Notes: generated from the letters alone by a model not told the origin. A stretch of DNA of 10,083 nt from Microcaldota archaeon (GCA_021800135.1 JAJYZH010000016.1:1-10083); one strand, 5' to 3'; positions 1-5,692 are shown, counted from the first letter of the stretch. Translations and numbers: made by a program.

Positions 1-599
1 TGTTTGGTGGATTCGTGAAATGGAGGAAGGGGGCAAGAAAGGATGGCAGGGACTCCTATGCAGAACAGATAGCGCCGCCTGATCACTGGCGCCTACTGGA
101 CATCATAGGCATATCAAGCGTTTCCATGAAGAAGGTATCAAGCAGCACAGGGCACATTATCACGCCTAGTACCAGTGTGCTGTACAATAGCAGGCCAAGG
201 TTTTCCGAAGGCAACGCCGAGGGGGTCATCAAGGCGATATTGGAAAAGGATTTCGAGAGACTCGCCGAAATAACTATGAGGGACAGCAATAATATGCATG
301 CGACGATGCTTGATGGCTGGCCCCCCATAAGGTACATGGATGACAGGGGCTGGAGCGTAGCCGAGGCGGTGATGGATGCAAATGAACGCTTCGGAAAGAA
401 TATTATTGCTTATACTTTTGATGCCGGGCCGAATCCGCATCTGATAACAATGCCAAAGTACAAAAAGGAGGCGGAGGATATACTGAGGGATGTGCTGGGG
501 GACAGAAGCCGCATCATCGTATCACGGATTGGAGACGGCCCCAGACGGGTTGGCAACGAGTATAGACTTATAGATGGTTCCTCACATCCTATATTATAA
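1..599 (+). CDS. mvaD: Mevalonate (di)phosphate decarboxylase, 3' part (runs off the window start)
   Basis: GHMP-superfamily decarboxylase of the mevalonate pathway; it removes CO2 from a phosphorylated mevalonate in the cytoplasm to make isopentenyl (di)phosphate. The frame is open from base 3, and the first residues (FGGFV.W, then KDG.DS.A.Q.A...HW) match the family's segment just after the substrate-binding SGSA.R region, so the 5' part lies outside the window; the GTG at 15 is not the start. About 198 residues are present. Visible family marks are the KKVSSSTG segment, the M.DSN..HAT.LD..PPI stretch and TFDAGPN, whose Asp is the conserved catalytic residue. That Asp argues against the related mevalonate 3-kinase. 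The residues that would tell a diphosphate-using from a monophosphate-using enzyme are upstream. The stop lies only 12 bases before the preferred start of the isopentenyl phosphate kinase, suggesting one operon. Confidence 0.92.
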   Translation, partial: FGGFVKWRKGARKDGRDSYAEQIAPPDHWRLLDIIGISSVSMKKVSSSTGHIITPSTSVLYNSRPRFSEGNAEGVIKAILEKDFERLAEITMRDSNNMHATMLDGWPPIRYMDDRGWSVAEAVMDANERFGKNIIAYTFDAGPNPHLITMPKYKKEAEDILRDVLGDRSRIIVSRIGDGPRRVGNEYRLIDGSSHPIL

Positions 600-611
600 T
601 AGGGAATGGTA

Positions 612-1418
612 ATGAAACGCAAATTGTACCTGTTGAAATTGGGGGGCAGCATAATCACAGACGTATCAAAGCGCAGCACCCCATTGCATGAAGAGGTGAG
701 GAGAATCCTAGGGGAGATAAAGGAAGCAAAGGAGAGCCAGGATTTCGATATAATCATAGGCCACGGATCGGGGTCTTTTGCGCACATACCTGCAAAAGAG
801 TACAAAGTAAATGAAGGGCTTGTGAATGAGAACAGCAGAAAGGGATCCTCAATAACCCAGCAGGTGGCGCAGGAACTGAATAGGATAATAATAGAGGAGG
901 GTACAAAATTGGGCCTGAATACGTTCCAGTTCGCCCCATCATCCTTTGCAATGGCGGAGAACGGCACGCTTGTTGAAGGCACTACGGCGCACATAAAGGA
1001 GGCGCTTGGCAGTGGATTCGTGCCTGTTGTATACGGAGATGTGGTGATTGACAGGAAGAAGGGGGTATGCATAGCATCCACCGAAAAGGTGTTCGGGTTT
1101 CTCGCTAAAAATTTCGAGGTTGATAAAGTGATAATGGCTACTGATGTTGACGGCGTATTTGATAAGAACCCAACGGAAGAGAATGCAAAGTTAATAGAGA
1201 GCATAGACGGGTCAAACATAAATGATGTGACCCAGAGCACCGGAACAAATGCGTCCAGGGTGGATGTGACAGGCGGAATGAGGACAAAGGTGCTGGGCGT
1301 GTACGAGATGGTCAGGAGGTCTGGCAATGCGGGCGTTATAATAAACGGCAAGGTGCAGGGGCGCATACGTGATGCGCTGCTTGGAAAAGACGTTGTCGGA
1401 ACCGTAGTAGCACCGTGA
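612..1418 (+). CDS. ipk: Isopentenyl phosphate kinase
   Basis: ATP-dependent kinase of the amino-acid-kinase fold that converts isopentenyl phosphate to isopentenyl diphosphate, the building block of archaeal ether lipids. The 268-residue protein opens with the nucleotide-binding LLKLGGSIIT (residues 7-16). It has the glycine-rich GHGSGSFAH at 50-58, where His58 corresponds to the substrate-phosphate histidine of the family. It continues with VPVVYGDVV, TDVDGVF..NP and the DVTGGM..K segment, and ends with a glycine-rich GTVV strand. Length is usual for the family (about 245-270). An ATG at 606 is also in frame, but the purine-rich AGGGA at 601-605 abuts it directly and is better spaced for the ATG at 612. 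It lies directly behind the decarboxylase gene, which fits the alternative mevalonate route or recycling of isopentenyl phosphate. Confidence 0.94.
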   Translation: MKRKLYLLKLGGSIITDVSKRSTPLHEEVRRILGEIKEAKESQDFDIIIGHGSGSFAHIPAKEYKVNEGLVNENSRKGSSITQQVAQELNRIIIEEGTKLGLNTFQFAPSSFAMAENGTLVEGTTAHIKEALGSGFVPVVYGDVVIDRKKGVCIASTEKVFGFLAKNFEVDKVIMATDVDGVFDKNPTEENAKLIESIDGSNINDVTQSTGTNASRVDVTGGMRTKVLGVYEMVRRSGNAGVIINGKVQGRIRDALLGKDVVGTVVAP

Positions 1419-1441
1419 TGAGCCTCACTTCCGCAATTCGT

Positions 1442-1461
1442 TTTTGCGCAAAATATATAAA
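1442..1461 (+). promoter_or_regulatory. Promoter of the PRC-barrel gene with an adjoining 12-base palindrome
   Basis: The perfect palindrome TTTTGCGCAAAA (1442-1453) is followed at once by TATATAAA (1454-1461), the position of an archaeal BRE plus TATA box. The expected transcript start is near 1482-1486. A factor bound to the palindrome would touch the TFB site. The promoter assignment is by motif and spacing only. Confidence 0.55.
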
Positions 1462-1491
1462 GGTATAATGAGAGAGAATATCGGTGATCAG

Positions 1492-1785
1492 TTGAAGATT
1501 CTTGAATTATATAATATGGACATCTACAATGATGCTGGGCAGTATCTTGGAGAAGTCAGGGATGCAATAGTTGACCTGGAGCAGGGAGGAGTCAGCAGAT
1601 TGCTTATGGAGGAATGGAAGAATGCAGGCAAGGAAGAGGTAAAGAAAACGCTGCAGTTCAAGAGCGTCCTTTTCAAAAACATAAAGAATATAGGGGATGT
1701 AGTCCTGGTCTCAAGCACAGGGCAGGCACAGAAGGCGCAGGAGAGTGCGGCAAGCGCAGAGATATCAGACCTTGCAAATAGATGA
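1492..1785 (+). CDS. PRC-barrel domain protein
   Basis: Small cytoplasmic protein made of one PRC-barrel (residues about 1-75) and a C-terminal Ala/Gln/Ser-rich tail of about 20 residues. The barrel signature is the N-terminal ELYNMDIYNDAGQYLGEV strand pair, then D.E.G....LLMEEW and a final I.DVVLV strand. In archaea such domains occur in RNA-processing and cell-division proteins (for example CdvA and the CdpB proteins), but nothing here decides among them. Three starts are in frame. TTG 1492 has GGTGATC, a match to the 16S rRNA end, exactly 4 bases ahead and begins the barrel at MKILELY. ATG 1468 lies upstream of the transcript start expected from the TATA box at 1454-1461, and TTG 1444 lies upstream of that box. 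I prefer 1492; a start at 1468 would add eight residues. The gene has its own promoter 36 bases after the kinase stop. Confidence 0.8.
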   Translation: MKILELYNMDIYNDAGQYLGEVRDAIVDLEQGGVSRLLMEEWKNAGKEEVKKTLQFKSVLFKNIKNIGDVVLVSSTGQAQKAQESAASAEISDLANR

Positions 1786-1796
1786 ACGTCTGCTCT

Positions 1797-1833
1797 TCTT
1801 TGTTTTTATTCTCTTTTTCTGCTTCTTTTTTAG
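1797..1833 (+). terminator. T-rich transcription terminator of the PRC-barrel gene
   Basis: Just after the PRC-barrel stop there are several runs of 5-6 T (TTTTTATT, CTTTTTC, CTTTTTTAG) without a strong hairpin. This is the usual form of archaeal termination signals. It lies between two convergent genes; the opposite strand has no T runs here, so it should serve only the + strand. Confidence 0.5.
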
Positions 1834-1845
1834 TGTTGTGAAAGG

Positions 1846-2382
1846 TTATTTTATAGTCTTTGGGACCTTTATCCCTTTCTGATTGTTGTAGAAGCCATTG
1901 TACTTGTTTGATACCTCGCTGTTTGTCTTTATGAATACCACGTGTGCAAAGCGCTGGCCTGGCCGGAGGAGTATCTTGTACGGCGCGTTGTTTACCACCT
2001 CGAGGGTGACCGTGCCCTTGAAGCCCGCATCTATTATGGTCGGAGGCATAGAAAGGCCATGCCTCGCCCAAGTGCTTCTGAGCTCTACGAATCCAGCGAC
2101 ATCGCGCGGCACAGATATGTATTCGCTGGTTGAAAGCAGTACCTGCTCCCTTGGCATCATCAGGAGGTTGTCCGCCTTTTTCTGTATTGAGTATGCCTTG
2201 GCAACGTGATCGCCACTCATCGGATCCATAACAAAATCAACGTCGGGCTCGTTGTGGTGCGCTATCTCATTCGCCAAACGCAGATCAACGCCGTTCTGCC
2301 TTATCGTATCTTTCGCCAAGGGCCTTATGACGAGCCTTTTGCCCTTTATCATGTTCTTTATATCGAAATCTGACAGTATCAT
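1846..2382 (-). CDS. dcd: dCTP deaminase
   Basis: Trimeric deaminase of the dUTPase fold that makes dUTP (or dUMP in the bifunctional archaeal form) from dCTP, supplying dTMP synthesis. The 178-residue protein starts MILSDFDI, the classical family N-terminus. It continues with VDLRL (32-36), the ELRSTWARHGL core (100-110) and IIDAGFKGTVTLE (117-128), whose Glu128 is at the position of the catalytic glutamate, then RPGQRFA..VF. The C-terminal tail is short. ATG at 2382 is chosen because GGTGC stands 4 bases ahead of it and the homology begins there; an upstream in-frame codon at 2415 would add 11 unrelated residues. Mono- or bifunctionality cannot be read with certainty. It diverges from thymidylate kinase across 82 bases. 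Confidence 0.93.
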   Translation of the reverse strand: MILSDFDIKNMIKGKRLVIRPLAKDTIRQNGVDLRLANEIAHHNEPDVDFVMDPMSGDHVAKAYSIQKKADNLLMMPREQVLLSTSEYISVPRDVAGFVELRSTWARHGLSMPPTIIDAGFKGTVTLEVVNNAPYKILLRPGQRFAHVVFIKTNSEVSNKYNGFYNNQKGIKVPKTIK

Positions 2383-2413
2383 CCTAGCACCAAAACATAT
2401 TGCTTTTGTGAAC

Positions 2414-2428
2414 AATATTATAAAAGTT
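2414..2428. promoter_or_regulatory. Shared divergent TATA region of dcd and tmk
   Basis: The stretch AATATTATAAAAG reads as a TATA box both ways: TTATAAAA at 2418-2425 on the + strand and CTTTTATAAT on the - strand. With the usual 24-28 base spacing the transcript starts fall near 2445 (+) and 2396 (-), giving leaders of about 20 and 14 bases. One A/T core probably directs both genes. Confidence 0.6.
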
Positions 2429-2464
2429 TGCTGGAGAATCTACTTGTTGGAGTGGGCGCATTGC

Positions 2465-3094
2465 ATGTTCGTCGCGTTTGAGGGTATAGACGGTTCGGGG
2501 AAATCGCTGCAGGCGAGGCTTCTGTATGAGCGCCTTGTATCAACCGGCAGAAAGGCGATACTTACATATGAACCATCGAACGGTTCTATAGGCAACCTTC
2601 TCGAGACGGCCATAAAGAAGGATAGGAACATTGACAATACGACTTTGCAGCTGTTCTTCACGGCCGACAGGGCATACCACATACTCTACACCATAAAACC
2701 CGCACTGGAGAACGGAATCGATGTAATAACGGACAGGTACATGTTCTCAACTATCGCGTACGGCGCAGCATCCGGAGTCAACAGGACATGGCTGAGAGAG
2801 ATAAACAGCAAATTTGTACTGCCCGACTTCACTTTCGTACTGGATGCGAAGCCTGAGACCGCGATACGGAGGATAACTTCGCGTGCGCTTCAATTCGCCA
2901 GCGCTGAATTCAGGCATGGAACAGCCGATAGGGAGAAGCGCGGCAACGACCTCTTTGAGACCAAGAGATTCCTCGGGAAGGTGCGTAGGGAATACCTCGC
3001 GCTGAGAAGAAGCTACAAGGGATATTACGTCATAGACTCGGAAGATGATCCCGAGGCCATAGAAACGCGCATAGGCAAGATACTTAATATTTAG
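2465..3094 (+). CDS. tmk: Thymidylate kinase (dTMP kinase)
   Basis: Cytoplasmic P-loop kinase that phosphorylates dTMP to dTDP with ATP, the obligatory step after thymidylate synthesis. The 209-residue protein has the P-loop GIDGSGKS at 7-14 and the YEPSNG segment (35-40), where many relatives have an arginine. The FTADRA stretch is at 65-70, and the family-defining DRY..S..AYG at 90-100. A basic lid region with several Arg residues follows near 137-160. The start is the ATG at 2465 because the first beta strand FVAFEG begins directly after it and the TATA box at 2418-2425 places the transcript start near 2445. Codons open upstream overlap dcd and its promoter and are not coding. It pairs functionally with the divergent dCTP deaminase. 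Confidence 0.93.
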   Translation: MFVAFEGIDGSGKSLQARLLYERLVSTGRKAILTYEPSNGSIGNLLETAIKKDRNIDNTTLQLFFTADRAYHILYTIKPALENGIDVITDRYMFSTIAYGAASGVNRTWLREINSKFVLPDFTFVLDAKPETAIRRITSRALQFASAEFRHGTADREKRGNDLFETKRFLGKVRREYLALRRSYKGYYVIDSEDDPEAIETRIGKILNI

Positions 3095-3124
3095 TCTGGA
3101 TATCTTACCACGTTACAGGAATAT

Positions 3125-3199
3125 GCTCCCATCGTCTAGCCCGGCCAAGGACACAGGGCTTTCAACCCTGTAACCTGGGTTCGAATCCCAGTGGGAGCA
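3125..3199 (+). tRNA. tRNA-Glu (anticodon TTC)
   Basis: Full cloverleaf: acceptor stem GCTCCCA (3125-3131) with TGGGAGC (3192-3198) and discriminator A3199. The D stem is GTC with GGAC at 3149-3152, and the anticodon stem CAGGG/CCCTG (3154-3158/3166-3170) encloses loop CTTTCAA with anticodon TTC at 3161-3163. The variable loop has four bases, and T stem CTGGG/CCCAG encloses TTCGAAT. There is no intron, and no CCA is encoded: the next bases are TACGG. The A/T-rich TTAATATTT at about 3083-3092, in the last codons of tmk, stands at the right distance to be its TATA box. Confidence 0.96.
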
Positions 3200-3261
3200 T
3201 ACGGCCCTCAGGGTTGTATGTACCCCCAATTTCCTTAGTTGCTCTTTTCCAATAGGATTAG

Positions 3262-3332
3262 CACAGGTTTATGTGTAATAAGTGCTATAGAAAGATATTT
3301 ATATTTAAACACAGATATATGTGTAATAAGTG
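3262..3332 (+). promoter_or_regulatory. Promoter with two operator repeats ahead of the first RHH gene
   Basis: Two copies of a 23-base element, CACAGRTWTATGTGTAATAAGTG pattern with 21 of 23 identical positions, lie at 3262-3284 and 3310-3332, start to start 48 bases. Each holds a CACA...TGTG dyad. Between them is the TATA box TTATATTT (about 3299-3306), so the first copy covers the region upstream of the BRE and the second covers the expected transcript start near 3328. This is the classic layout of a repressor site, most simply for autoregulation by the RHH protein that follows. Confidence 0.7.
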
Positions 3333-3347
3333 TGATAAGGTGATAAG

Positions 3348-3701
3348 ATGGGAAAAAACATGACTTTGAGCATGCCAGAGAATATATACGCTTTGATGAA
3401 AGCGCATCCTGAGATAAATTGGAGTAATGTAGCAAAGAGGAGTATAGAGGCATTTGCAGCTATTCTTGCAAAAGCAGAAGACGCAGAAGGGGAGATCAAA
3501 AGGGCTTACGGAGAAGATGTTGTGGCAAGAATGAACTTTGGAATCGGCGAAAATTCAAACCAGAACCGAACCCCTATGGAAGATGGAATGATAGGAGTAA
3601 ACTACAATTCAGGGATCAGTTTCTATGTAAATGTCCAGCCAACAAGGAGGGGCGGAGTACCACAACCGAAAAAAGTCCTAGAGGACTTAACTAAAAAGTA
3701 A
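3348..3701 (+). CDS. Ribbon-helix-helix DNA-binding protein with a C-terminal extension
   Basis: The first 45 residues form a ribbon-helix-helix unit of the archaeal antitoxin/CopG type: a short strand (MTLSMPENIY), helix 1 (YALMKAHPE), the typical INWSNVAKRSIEAF turn and helix 2. Such dimers bind short DNA repeats in the major groove. Residues about 46-62 continue as a helix. The rest (65-117) is unlike the usual short antitoxin tails: it is rich in Asn, Gly and Pro and ends in LEDLTKK. ATG 3348 has GGTGA 4 bases ahead. The double operator directly upstream suggests self-repression. No PIN or other toxin gene follows; the next gene is a small membrane protein 185 bases on, behind a terminator. 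Thus an antitoxin label would be a guess, and a stand-alone regulator is as likely. Confidence 0.82.
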   Translation: MGKNMTLSMPENIYALMKAHPEINWSNVAKRSIEAFAAILAKAEDAEGEIKRAYGEDVVARMNFGIGENSNQNRTPMEDGMIGVNYNSGISFYVNVQPTRRGGVPQPKKVLEDLTKK

Positions 3702-3715
3702 ATAACCACAACCAT

Positions 3716-3769
3716 TGCCTACCTCTCTGGAGGCAGATTTTGTTTTTTTTTGTTTTTTATTTTTTTTTG
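3716..3769 (+). terminator. Hairpin plus long T-tract terminator
   Basis: Stem TGCCT (3716-3720) pairs with AGGCA (3731-3735) around a ten-base loop. It is followed by about 30 bases that are nearly all T (3737-3768), broken by single G or A. It lies 15 bases after the stop of the RHH gene and is the strongest termination signal in the window. Confidence 0.8.
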
Positions 3770-3832
3770 GAAGATGGTAGTATGCCATCTGGTTCCTTGT
3801 TTCTTTAGATTGGCCAGCATCATACCACAATG

Positions 3833-3840
3833 TATTAAAA
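3833..3840 (+). promoter_or_regulatory. Probable TATA box of the small membrane-protein gene
   Basis: TATTAAAA lies 54 bases before the ATG at 3887, so the transcript would start near 3862 with a leader of about 25 bases. Between terminator and box there is also a small hairpin, AGATGG/CCATCT (3772-3790), of unknown meaning. Confidence 0.4.
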
Positions 3841-3886
3841 CATATCTGACACAGTCTATTTACATTATAGTGATGACATACCCACC

Positions 3887-4150
3887 ATGATGAACAATTG
3901 GATCCTTGCATTCGCTTCCGTTATAGGAGGAGCAGGTATTACGCTGTTCACACGGCTTTTCAACTCTACCCCGCATGACCTAGTCGGAGCGGTGTGGTAT
4001 GGTCTGCCCTTTACGTGGATAAGGCGCTACATCGTTGCACCACAGTATTTTCCGTGGCACATAGCCGTCTCCGGACTTATCGCGGACCTTGCCTTCTGGA
4101 TCCTCGCGTTTGCCTTGATCCTTCTCCTTGCAAGGCGCTACGGGAGATAA
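3887..4150 (+). CDS. Small membrane protein, two predicted spans, function unknown
   Basis: 87-residue hydrophobic protein that I do not recognise. Span 1 is about residues 5-24 (starting WILAFASVIGG) and span 2 about 58-82 (ending FALILLLA), followed by a basic RRYGR tail. The link between them holds an aromatic WYGLPFTWIRRYIVAP segment; similar Gly-Leu-Pro plus aromatic patterns occur in short archaeal membrane proteins of unknown role. There is no cleavable signal peptide; by the positive-inside rule the Arg pair at 46-47 and the tail would both face the cytoplasm. Two adjacent ATG codons (3887, 3890) can start it. There is no good ribosome binding site; the nearest is GTGATG at 3870-3875. 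It stands alone between a terminator and the next promoter. Confidence 0.65.
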   Translation: MMNNWILAFASVIGGAGITLFTRLFNSTPHDLVGAVWYGLPFTWIRRYIVAPQYFPWHIAVSGLIADLAFWILAFALILLLARRYGR

Positions 4151-4163
4151 AGATATTCAATAA

Positions 4164-4289
4164 AAGCAGTTTAGCATAGGGATTGCGGTAATTGTATTCA
4201 CGGCAACAGGGATAGCTAGGCTTTCTTCCGCCTGCAGTCTTATACTGATCTATATTTTACTACATATTAGACTACAGGGCCGTGAATAA
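4164..4289 (+). pseudogene. Startless hydrophobic reading frame, possible membrane-gene remnant
   Basis: The 211-base gap between the small membrane-protein gene and the dCMP-deaminase-like gene contains a 41-codon open frame. It encodes a hydrophobic stretch (GIAVIVFTATGIA, then ACSLILIYILLHI) and a basic-acidic end before TAA. It has no ATG, GTG or TTG, so it is not an intact gene. It could be a decayed continuation of a membrane protein or chance. Apart from this and the next promoter the gap shows nothing. Confidence 0.2.
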
Positions 4290-4296
4290 GGAAGGG

Positions 4297-4321
4297 TATA
4301 AATATCATTTGTATGTCATAC
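4297..4321 (+). promoter_or_regulatory. Promoter of the dCMP-deaminase-like gene with a small palindrome
   Basis: TATAAATA (4297-4304) with a purine-rich GAAGGG before it is a good TATA/BRE. The transcript start should be near 4327, leaving a leader of about 35 bases. The palindrome GTATGTCATAC (4311-4321) lies between box and start, where a bound repressor would block initiation. Confidence 0.55.
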
Positions 4322-4361
4322 TAACTTCGAAACTGCAAAGTGGAGGGACAAAGGTAATCGC

Positions 4362-4949
4362 ATGCCTACAAAAGAGGTTCCATTTTTGAATAAGTCTGAT
4401 CTGAGCCGTACTGTGCGCGATCTCTTGCCACAGTCCAACTGCCTGAAGAACCATACTGCGGCTGCAGTAGTAATACCAAATAGCGGGGACCTGGACTCAG
4501 GCGGCACGATTATCTCTACCGGTACCAACTCATGTGCCCCGCTGAAACGCAATACAGACGGCAGCCTTGGTCTAGAGAGGTTTGAATATGGAGAGAGGCT
4601 TAGCGAGTGCCCCAGGAGCGCTATAAAGACAGGTACTAATTATGAACTTTGTGCTCCCGTGCATGCAGAGGTACATTCAATCCTAAATGCAGGGCATGTG
4701 CAAATTAATTCCTTGATGCTTGGAGAATTCGCCGGCCATCTGAAAGTAAGCGAGGAGCGCATACTCTCTCTGTTCAGCGAGGCCGAGCTGAAAAGATTAG
4801 AAGGTGCGGTGCTCTATCTTGTTGGGCATTATTGGGCATGCGACAATTGCGTTTACGTAGCAAAGACAGTAGGTATAACAAAGATAGTGCTTGATGATAT
4901 AACAGCAAAGGAAGTGCGGAATACGTATGAGATAAGGTCACTGATTTGA
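4362..4949 (+). CDS. dCMP/cytidine deaminase-family protein, divergent
   Basis: Zinc-dependent deaminase fold, closest in pattern to deoxycytidylate deaminase (dCMP to dUMP). Visible marks are the AAVVIP strand and ISTGTN (51-56), a CPR...GTNYELC stretch (83-97) just as in dCMP deaminases, H101-A-E103 (zinc ligand plus catalytic Glu) and C160-D-N-C163 (two zinc ligands), followed by the GITKIVL strand. Two things are odd. The proline normally before the CxxC is replaced by Ala. The spacing from HAE to CxxC is about 59 residues instead of about 28, owing to a helical insert (about 112-148). The fold and zinc site look intact; the substrate is uncertain. ATG 4362 has GGTAA 4 bases ahead. It has its own promoter and is not in an operon. 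With dcd and tmk nearby a role in dUMP supply is reasonable, but tRNA or nucleoside deamination is not excluded. Confidence 0.78.
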   Translation: MPTKEVPFLNKSDLSRTVRDLLPQSNCLKNHTAAAVVIPNSGDLDSGGTIISTGTNSCAPLKRNTDGSLGLERFEYGERLSECPRSAIKTGTNYELCAPVHAEVHSILNAGHVQINSLMLGEFAGHLKVSEERILSLFSEAELKRLEGAVLYLVGHYWACDNCVYVAKTVGITKIVLDDITAKEVRNTYEIRSLI

Positions 4950-4991
4950 CACTGGCTACTCCTGTTTAGGGCACCGGCATGATGCGTAAGG

Positions 4992-4999
4992 TATAAATA
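4992..4999 (+). promoter_or_regulatory. TATA box of the unknown gene pair
   Basis: TATAAATA within AAGGTATAAATATATAAG; the start of transcription is expected near 5018-5022, only about 10 bases before the ATG at 5031, so this would be a near-leaderless mRNA. Confidence 0.6.
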
Positions 5000-5030
5000 T
5001 ATAAGACAATGCAAGCTGTAACTGGTTGTT

Positions 5031-5156
5031 ATGGATATAACACAGCCGTCTGAAAAAGAGGCCGCAGTGGCAAGAGTCGCGGCAGGAGACTATGACACGT
5101 TTAAAGTATGCAGTATGCTTTCAAATATGGGTAAGTGGAAGAATATCTGGGTGTGA
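5031..5156 (+). CDS. 41-residue upstream frame: 5' part of a split gene or a small coupled gene
   Basis: ATG 5031 follows a good TATA box at the right distance and opens a 41-codon frame beginning MDITQPSEKEAAVARVAAGD, mostly helical and charged, ending MGKWKNIWV before TGA at 5154-5156. The stop overlaps an ATG in the -1 frame (TGATG), the start of the next frame. If one base were added near 5135 the two frames would join smoothly (SNMG-K-VEEYLGVMERL). The fused protein would have about 209 residues, with a helix running through the joint. No slippery heptamer for programmed shifting is seen. I do not recognise the protein. Confidence 0.5.
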   Translation: MDITQPSEKEAAVARVAAGDYDTFKVCSMLSNMGKWKNIWV

Positions 5157-5659
5157 TGGAAAGGTTGGATATGAAACCGCATGAGATAAATTCGCTTTAT
5201 GCCGGGATTTACAACTCCGACATAGAACGGTTTGCCGAATTGCTGGTGTTTTTCAACCATTTCGGGACGAAGAACGTAATGAAGTTAAAGGGATTGGCGT
5301 ACGAAGACGATGACAGGCATATTTTTAACACGAACGCCTTTGTTGTAGTGCTGGAGTTGGCAATGGATGCATACCTATACAAATATTACACTGAGGAGAA
5401 TGCTGCAGATGATGTGGTAAAAATCGTGGACACGGCCCCTTCAAGTAATCTGCGTGGGGCTAGGATTGTAAGCAGTTTTGACAAACTCATCGATTATATG
5501 GTAGACAGAATGGGTAAAAAGTTTGGTGTAGAAGGAGATGCAAAGAGCTATCTGCGGGATAATAGGAGGGAGGTGGCCGCAGAGATGCTTAAGGGTTATG
5601 TAAGAGATTATCTTACTGTTTCGGAGAATAGGAGGAAGGCGTCGGATTATATCATCTAG
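5156..5659 (+). CDS. Hypothetical helical protein (downstream part of the split or coupled pair)
   Basis: Unknown 167-residue protein, predicted mostly alpha-helical and soluble, with many Asp, Glu, Lys and Tyr. It starts MERLDMKPHEINSLYAGI; in the middle is an aromatic YLYKYYTEEN patch (near 80), and the C-terminal half is a charged helical region ending in a basic-acidic tail. The ATG at 5156 overlaps the upstream stop as TGATG, which would allow coupled translation; a GTG at 5135 would add seven residues (VEEYLGV) that look like natural continuation of the helix and favour the frameshift reading. There are no catalytic motifs, membrane spans or cysteine clusters. It converges with cysN, 33 bases away. 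Confidence 0.62.
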   Translation: MERLDMKPHEINSLYAGIYNSDIERFAELLVFFNHFGTKNVMKLKGLAYEDDDRHIFNTNAFVVVLELAMDAYLYKYYTEENAADDVVKIVDTAPSSNLRGARIVSSFDKLIDYMVDRMGKKFGVEGDAKSYLRDNRREVAAEMLKGYVRDYLTVSENRRKASDYII

Positions 5660-5692
5660 CGAGTATCCTGCTCTATCCGTGATTACTTCGCC

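Noticed and set aside
410..1366. A long open frame on the - strand opposite the decarboxylase and kinase genes
   Set aside because: It is fully antisense to two clearly recognised genes, has a Ser/Pro/Phe-rich composition typical of reversed coding DNA, and no family pattern.
2252..2464. Extension of the thymidylate kinase upstream over dcd
   Set aside because: It would run antisense through dcd and through the promoter; the kinase fold begins at ATG 2465.
3125..3199. Attachment-site duplication of the tRNA-Glu 3' end
   Set aside because: I found no second copy of the T-arm or acceptor sequence elsewhere in the window.
3673..3688. Inverted repeat AAGTCCT-AG-AGGACTT at the end of the first RHH gene
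   Set aside because: It lies in the coding sequence with only a two-base centre and no T-run; the real terminator follows at 3716. Probably chance.
3348..4150. Toxin-antitoxin pair formed by the first RHH protein and the small membrane protein
   Set aside because: A strong terminator and a separate TATA box lie between the genes, and the second does not look like a known toxin.
5090..5230. PPR/TPR-type repeat in the joined product of the split gene
   Set aside because: The GKVEEYL...MKP wording resembles a PPR, but the helix lengths do not fit the 35-residue register and no second copy is clear.
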